From contig CAKSWA010000007.1 of the NCBI GenBank assembly GCA_934511165.1, forward strand, positions 1-60,211: a stretch of DNA of 60,211 bases, given 5' to 3'. The notes beneath the pieces are model-generated. The model searched no databases, was not told the origin of the DNA, and saw only the letters and a list, made by a program, of their open reading frames with translations. Position numbers and translations under genes: made by a program. The DNA is from an uncultured Oscillospiraceae bacterium (GTDB lineage Bacteria; Bacillota; Clostridia; Oscillospirales; Oscillospiraceae). This document shows positions 31,978-39,712 of the stretch, piece by piece (positions within the stretch are counted from its first letter, which is position 1; every line of letters begins with the position of its first letter).

Positions 31978-34900
31978 TTATTCGTACAGCGCCTTGAGCT
32001 TGAGCAGGTGCTCGTAGCGGGCCTTGGCGTTCTCTTCGTTCTTCTCGAAGAGCTCGGTGGCGCGCTCGGGGAAGGCGGCGGCGAGACGCGCGTAGCGGGC
32101 CTCGTTCTTCAGGAAGTCCTGATAGCCGCCCTTGGGCTCCTTGCTGTCCAGCGAGAAGGGCTTCTCCGCCGCCGGGTTGTACCGGAAGAGGTTCCAGTAG
32201 CCGCAGTCGACAGCCTTCTTCATCTCGAGCTGGCAGTTGGCCATGCCGCCCTTGATGGAGTGCATCTCGCAGGGAGAGTAGCCAATGATGAGGGACGGGC
32301 CGTGCCACGCTTCGGCTTCCTTGATGGCCTTGAGCGTCTGGGCCATGTTCGCGCCCATAGCGACCTGGGCGACGTAAACGTAGCCATAGGTCATGGCGAT
32401 CTCGGCGAGAGACTTGCTCTTGGTCTCCTTGCCGGCTGCCGCAAACTGCGCGACCTGGCCGATGTTGGAAGCCTTGGAGGCCTGTCCGCCGGTGTTGGAG
32501 TACACCTCGGTGTTGAACACGAACACGTTGACGTCTTCGCCGGAGGCAAGGACGTGGTCCAGACCGCCGAAGCCGATGTCGAACGCCCAGCCGTCGCCGC
32601 CGAAGATCCAGACGGACTTCTTGGCGAGGTAGTTCTTGCCCTCGAGAACCTTGCGGGCGAGCTTGCAGGCGTCGCACTCGCAGGTGGGCACGCTCGGGTT
32701 GGCGTTGATGGCGGCGATGAGCTTTTCGGCCGCGGCGGTGTTCTTCTCGCCGTCGTTGACAGTGTCGAGATATTCCTTGCCGGCGGCGGCAATATCTTCA
32801 TCGACGTAAGGAACAGCGATCAGTTCCTTGACGGCGTTGATGTAGCTCTCGCGGAGGGTCTTCTGGCCAAGGTACATGCCGTAGCCGTTCTCGGCGTTAT
32901 CCTCGAAGAGGGAGTTCGCCCAGGCAACGCCCTTGCCGTTCTTGTCCATGCAGTACGGAGAAGTGGCAGCCGGTCCGCCCCAGATGGAGGAGCAGCCCGT
33001 GGCGTTGGAGACGTACATGCGGTTGCCGAAGAGCTGGGTGACGAGGCGGGCGTAGCTCGTCTCGGCGCAGCCGGCGCAGGAGCCGGAGAACTCCAGATAC
33101 GGCTTGAGGTACTGGGACTTGATGACGTTGTCGGTGCCGGCGACGTCGGACTTGACGGTGACGTCCTTGACCATGTAGTCAAAGACCTTCTGCTCGCCGA
33201 GCTGGCTCTCCTGGCCGACCATCTTGAGGGACTTGGTCGGGCAGACGCTCACGCACACGGAGCAGCCCATGCAGTCGAGCGGGCTGACGGCCAGGGCGTA
33301 CTTGTACTTGCCCTTGGACATCTTGTGATCGACCATCTTGGTGCCTTCGGGAGCCGCGGCGGCTTCCTCGGCGTTGAGAGTGTAGGGACGGATGGTGGCG
33401 TGCGGGCAGACGTAAGCGCACTGGTTGCACTGCGCGCAGGTCTCGGCAGTCCACTCGGGAACGGTGACGGAAACGCCGCGCTTCTCGTACGCAGCGGCGC
33501 CCTGCTGGAAGGTGCCGTCGGCGTAATCGACGAAAGCGGAGACCGGCAGAGAGTCGCCGTTCATGCGGCCCACGGGCTCCATGATGTTGCGGACCATCGC
33601 AACGGTCTTTTCGGGGCCTTCGAGATGCTCAACGTGAGCTTTCTCGGTGGCGTTCGCCCAGTCGGCCGGAACATCGATCTTCACGAGCGCGCCGGCGCCG
33701 GCGTCGATGGCGTCCCAGTTCTTCTGGACAACGTCCATGCCCTTCTTCATGTAGGAGTGCTCGGCGGCATCCTTCATGTACTTGACGGCCTCATCCTTGG
33801 GCAGCACGTTCGCCAGAGCGAAGAACGCGGCCTGCAGGATGGTGTTGGTGCGCTTGCCCATGCCGACCTTGACGGCGAGGTCAATGGCGTTGATGGTGTA
33901 AAGCTGCACGTTGTTCTTGGCGATGTAACGCTTCGCGTCGGCGTGGAGGTGCTTGTTGAGCTCCTCGAAATCCCACTGGCAGTTGATGAGGAAGATGCCG
34001 CCGGGCTTCACGTCCTGCACCATCGGGAAGTTCTTCACGATGTAGGACGGGTTGTGGCACGCGACGAAGTCGGCCTTATTGATGTAGTACGGGCTCTTGA
34101 TGGGCTTGTCGCCGAAGCGCAGATGGCTGACGGTGACGCCGCCGGTCTTCTTGGAGTCGTACTGGAAGTAGGACTGGATATACTTATCGGTGTGGTCGCC
34201 GATGATCTTGGTGGAGTTCTTGTTCGCGCCGACGGTACCGTCGCCGCCGAGACCCCAGAACTTGCACTCGATGGTGCCTTCCGCGGCGGTGTTGGGGGTC
34301 TCCTCACGGGACTTCTCGGTGAGGGAGAGGTGGGTAACGTCGTCCACGATGCCGACGGTGAACTGGCTCTTCGGCTCGTCCTTCTTGAGCTCGTCGTAAA
34401 CGGCGAACACGGACGCGGGAGGCGTGTCCTTGGAGGAGAGACCGTAGCGGCCGCCGATGATCTTGGCCTGACGGCCGGAGGTGGCGAACGCGGTCACGAC
34501 GTCCATGAACAGAGGCTCGCCCTGCGCGCCGGGCTCCTTGGTGCGGTCAAGGACGGCGATCTTCTTGGCGGTCTCGGGGATGGCGGCGACGAGCTTGTCG
34601 GCGCGGAACGGGCGGAACAGGCGGACCTTGACAAGGCCGACCTTCTCGCCGTGAGCGGTCAGGTAGTCGATGACTTCCTCGGCCACGTCGCAGATGGAGC
34701 CCATCGCAACGATGACGCGGTCGGCATCGGGAGCGCCGTAGTAGTTGAAGAGCTGGTAGTCGGTGCCGAGCTTGGCATTGACCTTCGCCATGTTCTGCTC
34801 AACGATCTCGGGCAGGGCGTTGTAGTACTTGTTGGAAGCTTCGCGGTTCTGGAAGAAGATATCGCCGTTCTCGTGGGAGCCGCGCATCGTCGGATGCTCG

Positions 34901-35529
34901 GGGTTGAGAGCGCGCTCGCGGAACGCCTTGACGGCATCCCAGTCGAGCATGTCGGCCAGATCATCGTAATCCCAGACGGCGACCTTCTGGATCTCGTGAG
35001 AGGTGCGGAAGCCGTCGAAGAAGTTGATGAACGGGACGCGGCCCTGGATGGCGGACAGATGCGCCACCGGGGAGAGGTCCATGATCTCCTGAATGTTGGT
35101 CTCCGCCAGCATGGCGAAGCCGGTCTGACGGCAGGCGTACACGTCGCCGTGGTCGCCGAAAATGCTCAGCGCGTGGGACGCGACCGCACGGGCGGAAACG
35201 TGGAACACGCAGGGCAGAAGCTCGCCGGCGATCTTGTACATGTTGGGGATCATCAGCAGCAGGCCCTGAGAGGCGGTGTAGGTGGTGGTCAGCGCACCGG
35301 CGTTGAGAGAGCCGTGCACGCTGCCGGCGGCGCCGGCTTCGGACTCAAGCTCCGCAACCTTGACGGTGGTGCCGAACACATTCTTCCGACCCTCGGCAGA
35401 CCACTGATCCACGTAGTCCGCCATGGGGCTGGACGGTGTGATGGGGTAGATTGCCGCGACTTCGGTAAATGCATAGGACACGTGGGCGGCAGCGGTATTG
35501 CCGTCCATGGACTTAAGCTTTCTTACCAT
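31978..35529 (-). CDS. nifJ: Pyruvate:ferredoxin (flavodoxin) oxidoreductase
   Basis: The single-chain PFOR has 1183 residues, the usual size. It oxidises pyruvate and CoA to acetyl-CoA and CO2 with reduced ferredoxin. Domain I begins with the conserved MDGNTAAAHVSYAFTEVAAIYPITPSSPM. The two [4Fe-4S] clusters of the ferredoxin-like domain are in CAQCNQCAYVCPH and CMGCSVCVSVCP. The TPP domain carries CAGCAET, GDGWAFDIGFGG and NTEVYSNTGGQ. I prefer the start at 35529, nine bases after AGGAG; the ATG at 35538 touches that site. Codon use is strongly biased, as expected for an abundant enzyme. Monocistronic. Confidence 0.97.
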   Translation of the reverse strand: MVRKLKSMDGNTAAAHVSYAFTEVAAIYPITPSSPMADYVDQWSAEGRKNVFGTTVKVAELESEAGAAGSVHGSLNAGALTTTYTASQGLLLMIPNMYKIAGELLPCVFHVSARAVASHALSIFGDHGDVYACRQTGFAMLAETNIQEIMDLSPVAHLSAIQGRVPFINFFDGFRTSHEIQKVAVWDYDDLADMLDWDAVKAFRERALNPEHPTMRGSHENGDIFFQNREASNKYYNALPEIVEQNMAKVNAKLGTDYQLFNYYGAPDADRVIVAMGSICDVAEEVIDYLTAHGEKVGLVKVRLFRPFRADKLVAAIPETAKKIAVLDRTKEPGAQGEPLFMDVVTAFATSGRQAKIIGGRYGLSSKDTPPASVFAVYDELKKDEPKSQFTVGIVDDVTHLSLTEKSREETPNTAAEGTIECKFWGLGGDGTVGANKNSTKIIGDHTDKYIQSYFQYDSKKTGGVTVSHLRFGDKPIKSPYYINKADFVACHNPSYIVKNFPMVQDVKPGGIFLINCQWDFEELNKHLHADAKRYIAKNNVQLYTINAIDLAVKVGMGKRTNTILQAAFFALANVLPKDEAVKYMKDAAEHSYMKKGMDVVQKNWDAIDAGAGALVKIDVPADWANATEKAHVEHLEGPEKTVAMVRNIMEPVGRMNGDSLPVSAFVDYADGTFQQGAAAYEKRGVSVTVPEWTAETCAQCNQCAYVCPHATIRPYTLNAEEAAAAPEGTKMVDHKMSKGKYKYALAVSPLDCMGCSVCVSVCPTKSLKMVGQESQLGEQKVFDYMVKDVTVKSDVAGTDNVIKSQYLKPYLEFSGSCAGCAETSYARLVTQLFGNRMYVSNATGCSSIWGGPAATSPYCMDKNGKGVAWANSLFEDNAENGYGMYLGQKTLRESYINAVKELIAVPYVDEDIAAAGKEYLDTVNDGEKNTAAAEKLIAAINANPSVPTCECDACKLARKVLEGKNYLAKKSVWIFGGDGWAFDIGFGGLDHVLASGEDVNVFVFNTEVYSNTGGQASKASNIGQVAQFAAAGKETKSKSLAEIAMTYGYVYVAQVAMGANMAQTLKAIKEAEAWHGPSLIIGYSPCEMHSIKGGMANCQLEMKKAVDCGYWNLFRYNPAAEKPFSLDSKEPKGGYQDFLKNEARYARLAAAFPERATELFEKNEENAKARYEHLLKLKALYE

Positions 35530-35608
35530 TCGATTCATCTCCTATAATTTTTTGCTCCTGTTCCGGAAATACAACAGGGCTTTCCGAAACGTCTTTGCGA
35601 ACAGAGTC

Positions 35609-35637
35609 ATTTTACCACGCCGGCCCGCCGATGTAAA
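35609..35637 (-). promoter_or_regulatory. PFOR promoter
   Basis: On the minus strand TTTACA (35632-35637) and TAAAAT (35609-35614) have a 17-bp spacer. The leader of about 70 bases holds a stem (TTTCGGAAAG against TTTCCGG). Confidence 0.6.
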
Positions 35638-35737
35638 GAGTCTGCGAAGGGGTTTTTTCTCTCAATTTTGCCTGAATCGCACAGGATTTCCCCCGATTTT
35701 TGGTATGTTTTTCACGTTCTCGGCGACAAGAAAGTCC

Positions 35738-35766
35738 TTGTACTTTTCGACAATCTGTTTTATAAT
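35738..35766 (+). promoter_or_regulatory. Promoter of the Asp23-like/FakA-like operon
   Basis: TTGTAC (35738-35743) and TATAAT (35761-35766) are 17 bp apart. Confidence 0.65.
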
Positions 35767-35798
35767 TATAAATCGATTTGTGGAAAGGAAGACTTGCC

Positions 35799-36152
35799 AT
35801 GGTAAAACTTGACAACGAAAGAGGCTCCATCTGCATCAGCTCCGAAGTGTTCACTTGGCTGGCAGGGGATGCGGCGACGCGCTGCTTCGGCGTCAAAGGC
35901 ATGGCCGGACGCGCCAAGGAAAGCGGTCTGGTCCAGCTCCTCCGTCGGGAGTCTATGACCAAGGGCGTCTCCGTCACGCCCAACGACGACGGAAGCATTA
36001 CGATCGAACTCCACATCGTGGTCGATCACGGTGTGAACATTGCCGCGCTCTGTAGCAGCATTATGAACGAAGTCAGCTACAAGGTCTCCTCCGCTACGGA
36101 CGTTTCCGTCCGTCAGGTGGACGTCTATGTAGATTCCATGACGATGGACTGA
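35799..36152 (+). CDS. Asp23/Gls24 family envelope stress protein
   Basis: The 117-residue protein is the full length of the Asp23 domain: GSICISSEVFTWLAGDAATRCFGVKGMAG, then ELHIVVDHGVNIAALCSSIMNEVSYKVSSATDVSVRQVDVYV. It corresponds to B. subtilis YloU. Asp23-like proteins associate with membrane-anchored partners in envelope stress or fatty-acid metabolism. The start follows GGAAAGGA. It precedes the DAK-domain gene by 23 bp, the conserved yloU-yloV order, so the two form an operon with the promoter at 35738. Confidence 0.92.
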   Translation: MVKLDNERGSICISSEVFTWLAGDAATRCFGVKGMAGRAKESGLVQLLRRESMTKGVSVTPNDDGSITIELHIVVDHGVNIAALCSSIMNEVSYKVSSATDVSVRQVDVYVDSMTMD

Positions 36153-36175
36153 TTAGCCAAGGAGGAAGCCCCGCA

Positions 36176-37834
36176 GTGAGAAATACAATCAGCGGTCAGG
36201 TATTCGCGGAAATGATCTTCTGCGCCTCGGCCGCGCTGGACGAGAACCGCCAGCAACTCAACGAGCTTAACGTTTTCCCCGTGCCGGACGGCGACACCGG
36301 CACAAATATGTCTTTGACCATGTCCGCCGCCGCGGCCGCTCTGCACGGCCGCACGCCCTCCGCCGTCGGCGACGCTGCCGACACCGCCGCTTCTGCGCTG
36401 CTGCGCGGCGCGCGCGGCAACTCCGGTGTTATTCTCTCCCTGCTGTTCCGCGGACTGGCCAAAAGTCTGCGCGGCAAGGCCGAATGCAATGCCGCCGATT
36501 GGGCCAAGGCGATGGGCGACGGCGTAGAAGCCGCCTACAAAGCCGTTATGAAGCCCGCCGAGGGCACGGTGCTTACCGTGTCCCGCTGCGCCTCCGAAGC
36601 CGCCGCCGAGCGGATCAAGGCCGGCGTGACCGATATCGAGGAACTTCTTGCCGACGCTCTCGCCGTGGCGCGCGAAACGCTCGCCAAGACCGTGGACATG
36701 AACCCCGTGCTCAAAAAAGCGGGCGTCGTGGATGCCGGCGGTCAGGGCTACGTCGTCATTCTCAACGCGATGCTGCTCTGCCTGCAGGGCAAGTTCGTCG
36801 CCAAGGCTCCCGTGACGGAGACCAAGACGAGCGCGGAATTCTCCGCGATCAACGACGAGGAGATCACGTTCACCTACTGCACCGAGTTCATCGTCGCGCG
36901 TGAAAAAAAGCGCAATCCGGAGCTGCTGCGCAGCTTTCTCGAGAGTCTCGGCGACTCGCTCGTGCTCGTGGAGGACGACGATATCATCAAGGTCCACGTC
37001 CACACGGACGCGCCGGGCCGCGCGCTGACCGAAGCGCTGCGCTACGGCCCGCTCCAGACCGTGAAGATCGAGAACATGCGCAACCAGCACACCTCTCTCG
37101 CCGATAAGGAAACCGCCGCGCCTGCCGCCCCCGCCCAGCCGGAGGCTGAGGCCGAGCCGGAGATCGCCCCCGCCGAGAAGGAAGTCGGCTTCGTTGCCGT
37201 GTGTGCCGGAGACGGCATGGCCGATCTCTTCCGCTCGCTCGGCGCCGACCGGATCGTGACCGGCGGCCAGACGATGAACCCCTCCACGGATGATATCCTC
37301 CGTGAAGTGAACAAGACCCCCGCCTCCACCGTGTTCGTGTTCCCGAACAACAAGAACATCATCATGGCGGCGGAGCAGTGCATTCCGCTCACGGAAAAAA
37401 CCGTGCGCGTCATCCCGACCCGCACCGTGCCGCAGGGCGTGGCAGCGCTTGCTTACATGGATCCCGACCAGGCGCCCGACGATCTGGAGGAATCCTTTAA
37501 GGAGAGCGCCGCGCGCGTCCACACCGCGCTCGTGACCTATGCCGCGCGCGATTCGGACTACGACGGCCACGTCATCCACGCGGGCGAATATCTCGCGCTG
37601 CTCGACGGGAAGCTGCTCGGCAGCTACGCCAGCCTTCCGACGCTCCTCAAGGAGCTCAACTGGGCGTTCGGCGAACTGGAGCCCGAATTCCTCACCGTGT
37701 ACTACGGCCAGGACGTGACGGAGACCGACGCCAACGGCGTTGCCGAAAGTCTCACCTCCTGCTTCCCGGAGGCGGATGTTTCCCTCGTGAGCGGCGGTCA
37801 GCCGGTATATTATTACATGATCGCGGCGGAGTGA
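36176..37834 (+). CDS. DAK2-domain fatty acid kinase subunit (FakA/YloV-like)
   Basis: Translation starts at GTG 36176 after AAGGAGG. The 552-residue protein has an N-terminal DhaL (DAK2) ATP-binding domain with NVFPVPDGDTGTNM and GARGNSGVILS. A central FakA domain follows, then an Ala/Pro/Glu linker (about residues 310-335, KETAAPAAPAQPEAEAEPE), then a C-terminal domain (VTGGQTMNPSTDDIL, VFPNNKNIIMAAEQ). FakA phosphorylates fatty acids held by FakB partners. No FakB/DegV gene is nearby. Length and gene order match yloV. The linker is longer than usual, which is not remarkable for a GC-rich host. Confidence 0.92.
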   Translation: MRNTISGQVFAEMIFCASAALDENRQQLNELNVFPVPDGDTGTNMSLTMSAAAAALHGRTPSAVGDAADTAASALLRGARGNSGVILSLLFRGLAKSLRGKAECNAADWAKAMGDGVEAAYKAVMKPAEGTVLTVSRCASEAAAERIKAGVTDIEELLADALAVARETLAKTVDMNPVLKKAGVVDAGGQGYVVILNAMLLCLQGKFVAKAPVTETKTSAEFSAINDEEITFTYCTEFIVAREKKRNPELLRSFLESLGDSLVLVEDDDIIKVHVHTDAPGRALTEALRYGPLQTVKIENMRNQHTSLADKETAAPAAPAQPEAEAEPEIAPAEKEVGFVAVCAGDGMADLFRSLGADRIVTGGQTMNPSTDDILREVNKTPASTVFVFPNNKNIIMAAEQCIPLTEKTVRVIPTRTVPQGVAALAYMDPDQAPDDLEESFKESAARVHTALVTYAARDSDYDGHVIHAGEYLALLDGKLLGSYASLPTLLKELNWAFGELEPEFLTVYYGQDVTETDANGVAESLTSCFPEADVSLVSGGQPVYYYMIAAE

Positions 37835-37865
37835 ACGTTTTTTCCTCCCCATCCGTCTTATAAAA

Positions 37866-37893
37866 AGAGATCCGCTCTCGCGGGTCTCTTTTT
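37866..37893. terminator. Terminator of the FakA-like operon
   Basis: AGAGATCCGC and GCGGGTCTCT pair around TCTC, with A and T runs on either side, so it works in both directions. The multi-hairpin element starts at its right edge. Confidence 0.9.
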
Positions 37894-37894
37894 C

Positions 37895-38111
37895 AGACTG
37901 TCAAAAAAGCCTCGCAGAGTTTGCGCCCGCAGGCGCAAATAGAGTATCAATCATTTTCTCCGGCGACATGCGCGTCGGAGAAAATACCGCTCGGCTCGCA
38001 AACGTGCGAGCGGAGCGAGTGCGCTGCGGCGAGCCGCAGCCTTTTCAAACGAGAGCCCAACGCAGTGGGTCTCGTTTGAGAGCGTGTCAAAAATATTTTT
38101 TTGACACGCTC
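37895..38111 (-). repeat. Six-hairpin dispersed element, copy B (inverted, 217 bp)
   Basis: The reverse complement is nearly identical to 13708-13925; the only differences I see are in the loop of the first hairpin (AAAGTGTTTT against AAATATTTT) and two bases near GAGNGGNATTTT. All six palindromes and the TGTCAAAAAA ends are present. The right end touches the FakA-operon terminator, and the left end lies 29 bp before the start of a GH25 gene, so the element fills that gene's promoter region. The roughly 300-bp gap here contains nothing else. Confidence 0.9.
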
Positions 38112-38139
38112 AAAAAGAAATATAAAGGATAAAAGACCT

Positions 38140-39108
38140 ATGGCAAAACGCTCTGACCATTCCGGCGGCACGGCGCTCAAAACGCGCCCGCGCGCGGGGC
38201 GCATCGTTCTTTGGGTGCTGCTCGCGGTGCTGCTTCTCGGCGCGGTAATCGGTGTCATCTCCCTTCTCGACCGCCCGTCCGGCACGGAGACGCCGGAGGA
38301 TACCGCCGCGCCCACCGCGCCGGACACATCCGGCTCCCCTTCCGAAACGCCGCTGCCGGAGGAGCTGCGCGAAGCGCCCCTCTCCCCCGAAGCGGAGATC
38401 GCCGGGCGCGCCGCGGTGCGCTCCAACGGCTTTCCGATGCTCGCCTGGGCGCTGGACGGCTTTTCCGCCGACAGCCGCGGCCGGATGCAGTATTCCGGCG
38501 GGAAATATCTCACCGGCATCGATGTTTCCGAGCACCAGTATGACATTGACTGGGCAAAGGTCGCCGCCGACGGCATCGACTTTGCGATGATCCGCGTCGG
38601 CTACCGCGGCTCGACCGCCGGCCAGATCTACACGGACGAATACTTTGAAAAGAACATCGCCGGGGCGACCGCCGCCGGGCTGAAGGTCGGCGTTTACTTC
38701 TATTCGCAGGCGATCAACGCCGAGGAAGCCGCCGAGGAAGCCGCCTTTGTGCTCGACGCCATCCGCCCGTACAAGGTCACGTTCCCGGTTGTGTTCGACT
38801 GGGAGATCGTCGGCGGGAGCGACGCGCGCACGTATACCGTGTCGCGCGCCGTGCTCTGCGAGAGCGCCAAAACGTTCTGCGACGCCGTGGAGGACGCCGG
38901 GTACGACGCGATGATCTATTTCACGCAGTATCTCGGCTACCGGAAATACATACTGCGCCAGCTCTCCGACTACGAGTTCTGGTACGCCGAATACGAGGCA
39001 AAGCCGCGCATCGTTTTCAACTTTGATATGTGGCAGTATTCGAGCACCGGCTCGGTGAACGGCATCGAGGGCGATGTCGATCTGAACATCTACTTCCGGC
39101 AAAACTGA
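38140..39108 (+). CDS. GH25 muramidase (lysozyme-like), membrane-anchored
   Basis: The 322-residue protein begins with a basic stretch and one transmembrane helix (about 22-44). A Thr/Pro/Glu-rich linker of 60 residues and a GH25 domain from about residue 125 follow. Catalytic acids are seen in GIDVSEHQYDIDW, IRVGYRG and VFDWEIVGG; WYAEYEAKP and WQYSSTGSVNGIEGDVDLN complete the fold. It should cut peptidoglycan at the outer face of the membrane. The start at 38140 follows AAAGGAT; codons open further upstream fall inside the repeat element. No clear promoter is seen outside the repeat. Confidence 0.92.
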   Translation: MAKRSDHSGGTALKTRPRAGRIVLWVLLAVLLLGAVIGVISLLDRPSGTETPEDTAAPTAPDTSGSPSETPLPEELREAPLSPEAEIAGRAAVRSNGFPMLAWALDGFSADSRGRMQYSGGKYLTGIDVSEHQYDIDWAKVAADGIDFAMIRVGYRGSTAGQIYTDEYFEKNIAGATAAGLKVGVYFYSQAINAEEAAEEAAFVLDAIRPYKVTFPVVFDWEIVGGSDARTYTVSRAVLCESAKTFCDAVEDAGYDAMIYFTQYLGYRKYILRQLSDYEFWYAEYEAKPRIVFNFDMWQYSSTGSVNGIEGDVDLNIYFRQN

Positions 39109-39116
39109 ATTTTCTT

Positions 39117-39157
39117 CGCCCTCCGTCAGGAAAAAGCCTCGACGGAGGGCGATTTTT
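39117..39157 (+). terminator. GH25 gene terminator
   Basis: CGCCCTCCGTC pairs with GACGGAGGGCG (39117-39151), followed by ATTTTT. The T-run runs straight into the -35 box of the next promoter. Confidence 0.92.
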
Positions 39158-39158
39158 C

Positions 39159-39215
39159 TTGACAGACGGAGAAGCCGCGCTATAATAGTTGTACATACAA
39201 CGATGTACCTGCAAC
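39159..39215 (+). promoter_or_regulatory. MarR operon promoter and operator
   Basis: TTGACA (39159-39164) and TATAAT (39181-39186) have a 16-bp spacer. Immediately after the -10 lies GTTGTACATACAAC (39188-39201), a palindrome, and a second GTACAT/ATGTAC pairing (39191-39208). Both overlap the expected transcription start, as in autorepressed MarR operons. Confidence 0.75.
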
Positions 39216-39235
39216 TTTCTATTACGGAGACATCT

Positions 39236-39712
39236 ATGGACATTACGGAACGACAAATTACCAAAATTGCACGCGAGGCGGAAAAGCTTGTGCTGCTCTC
39301 GCTGCGGGAAGAGAGCGTCGGCACGGCGGAGATCGATCTCATCCACGCGCTGCGCCACCACCCCGGCTGCACACAGGCCGCGCTCGCAGAGCTTCTGCAC
39401 GCGGACAAGGCCGCCATCGCGCGGCGGACAAAGAATCTTGAGACGAAAGGATACCTCGTCCGCCGGGACGCGCCCAACGACCGGCGCAGCCAGCTTTTGT
39501 ACCCCACGGAAAAGGCGGAGAGCCTGAAAGCCTCCAAGGCGGAGATCGAGGCTTCTTTTTATGAGTACCTGATAGGCACCCTGACCGCGGACGAGGCCGC
39601 CGCATTCGCCGCGGCGCTCCGCAAGCTTTACACAGCCTCCAAGACCGAGAGCCGCGCGGGTTTCCCGCATTTCCGAAATACGCCAAAGGAGGCGTCCGCC
39701 AATGAAGAATAA
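39236..39712 (+). CDS. MarR-family transcriptional regulator
   Basis: The 158-residue protein has the MarR winged helix: TQAALAELLHADKAAIARRTKNLETKGYLVRRDAPNDRRSQLLYPTEKA (about residues 45-95), with the DxR wing. It heads an operon with two ABC exporter halves and a UvrA-like ATPase; the ABC gene overlaps its end by 11 bp. MarR proteins bind phenolic or drug-like ligands and release the operator. A matching palindrome sits at the promoter. The likely ligand is a toxic compound exported by the operon. Confidence 0.93.
   Translation: MDITERQITKIAREAEKLVLLSLREESVGTAEIDLIHALRHHPGCTQAALAELLHADKAAIARRTKNLETKGYLVRRDAPNDRRSQLLYPTEKAESLKASKAEIEASFYEYLIGTLTADEAAAFAAALRKLYTASKTESRAGFPHFRNTPKEASANEE

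Noticed and set aside
35530..35538. PFOR start at ATG 35538
   Set aside because: This ATG directly touches the AGGAG site, leaving no spacing. The ATG at 35529 is nine bases away and begins with the conserved N-terminus.
31888..35547. A very long open frame on the plus strand, over 1200 codons, opposite the PFOR gene
   Set aside because: It is the mirror of the PFOR gene. Its product is low-complexity Val/Leu/Gly/Asp/His with no domain, and the PFOR frame has all catalytic motifs. Strong codon bias in a GC-rich gene leaves the opposite strand open.
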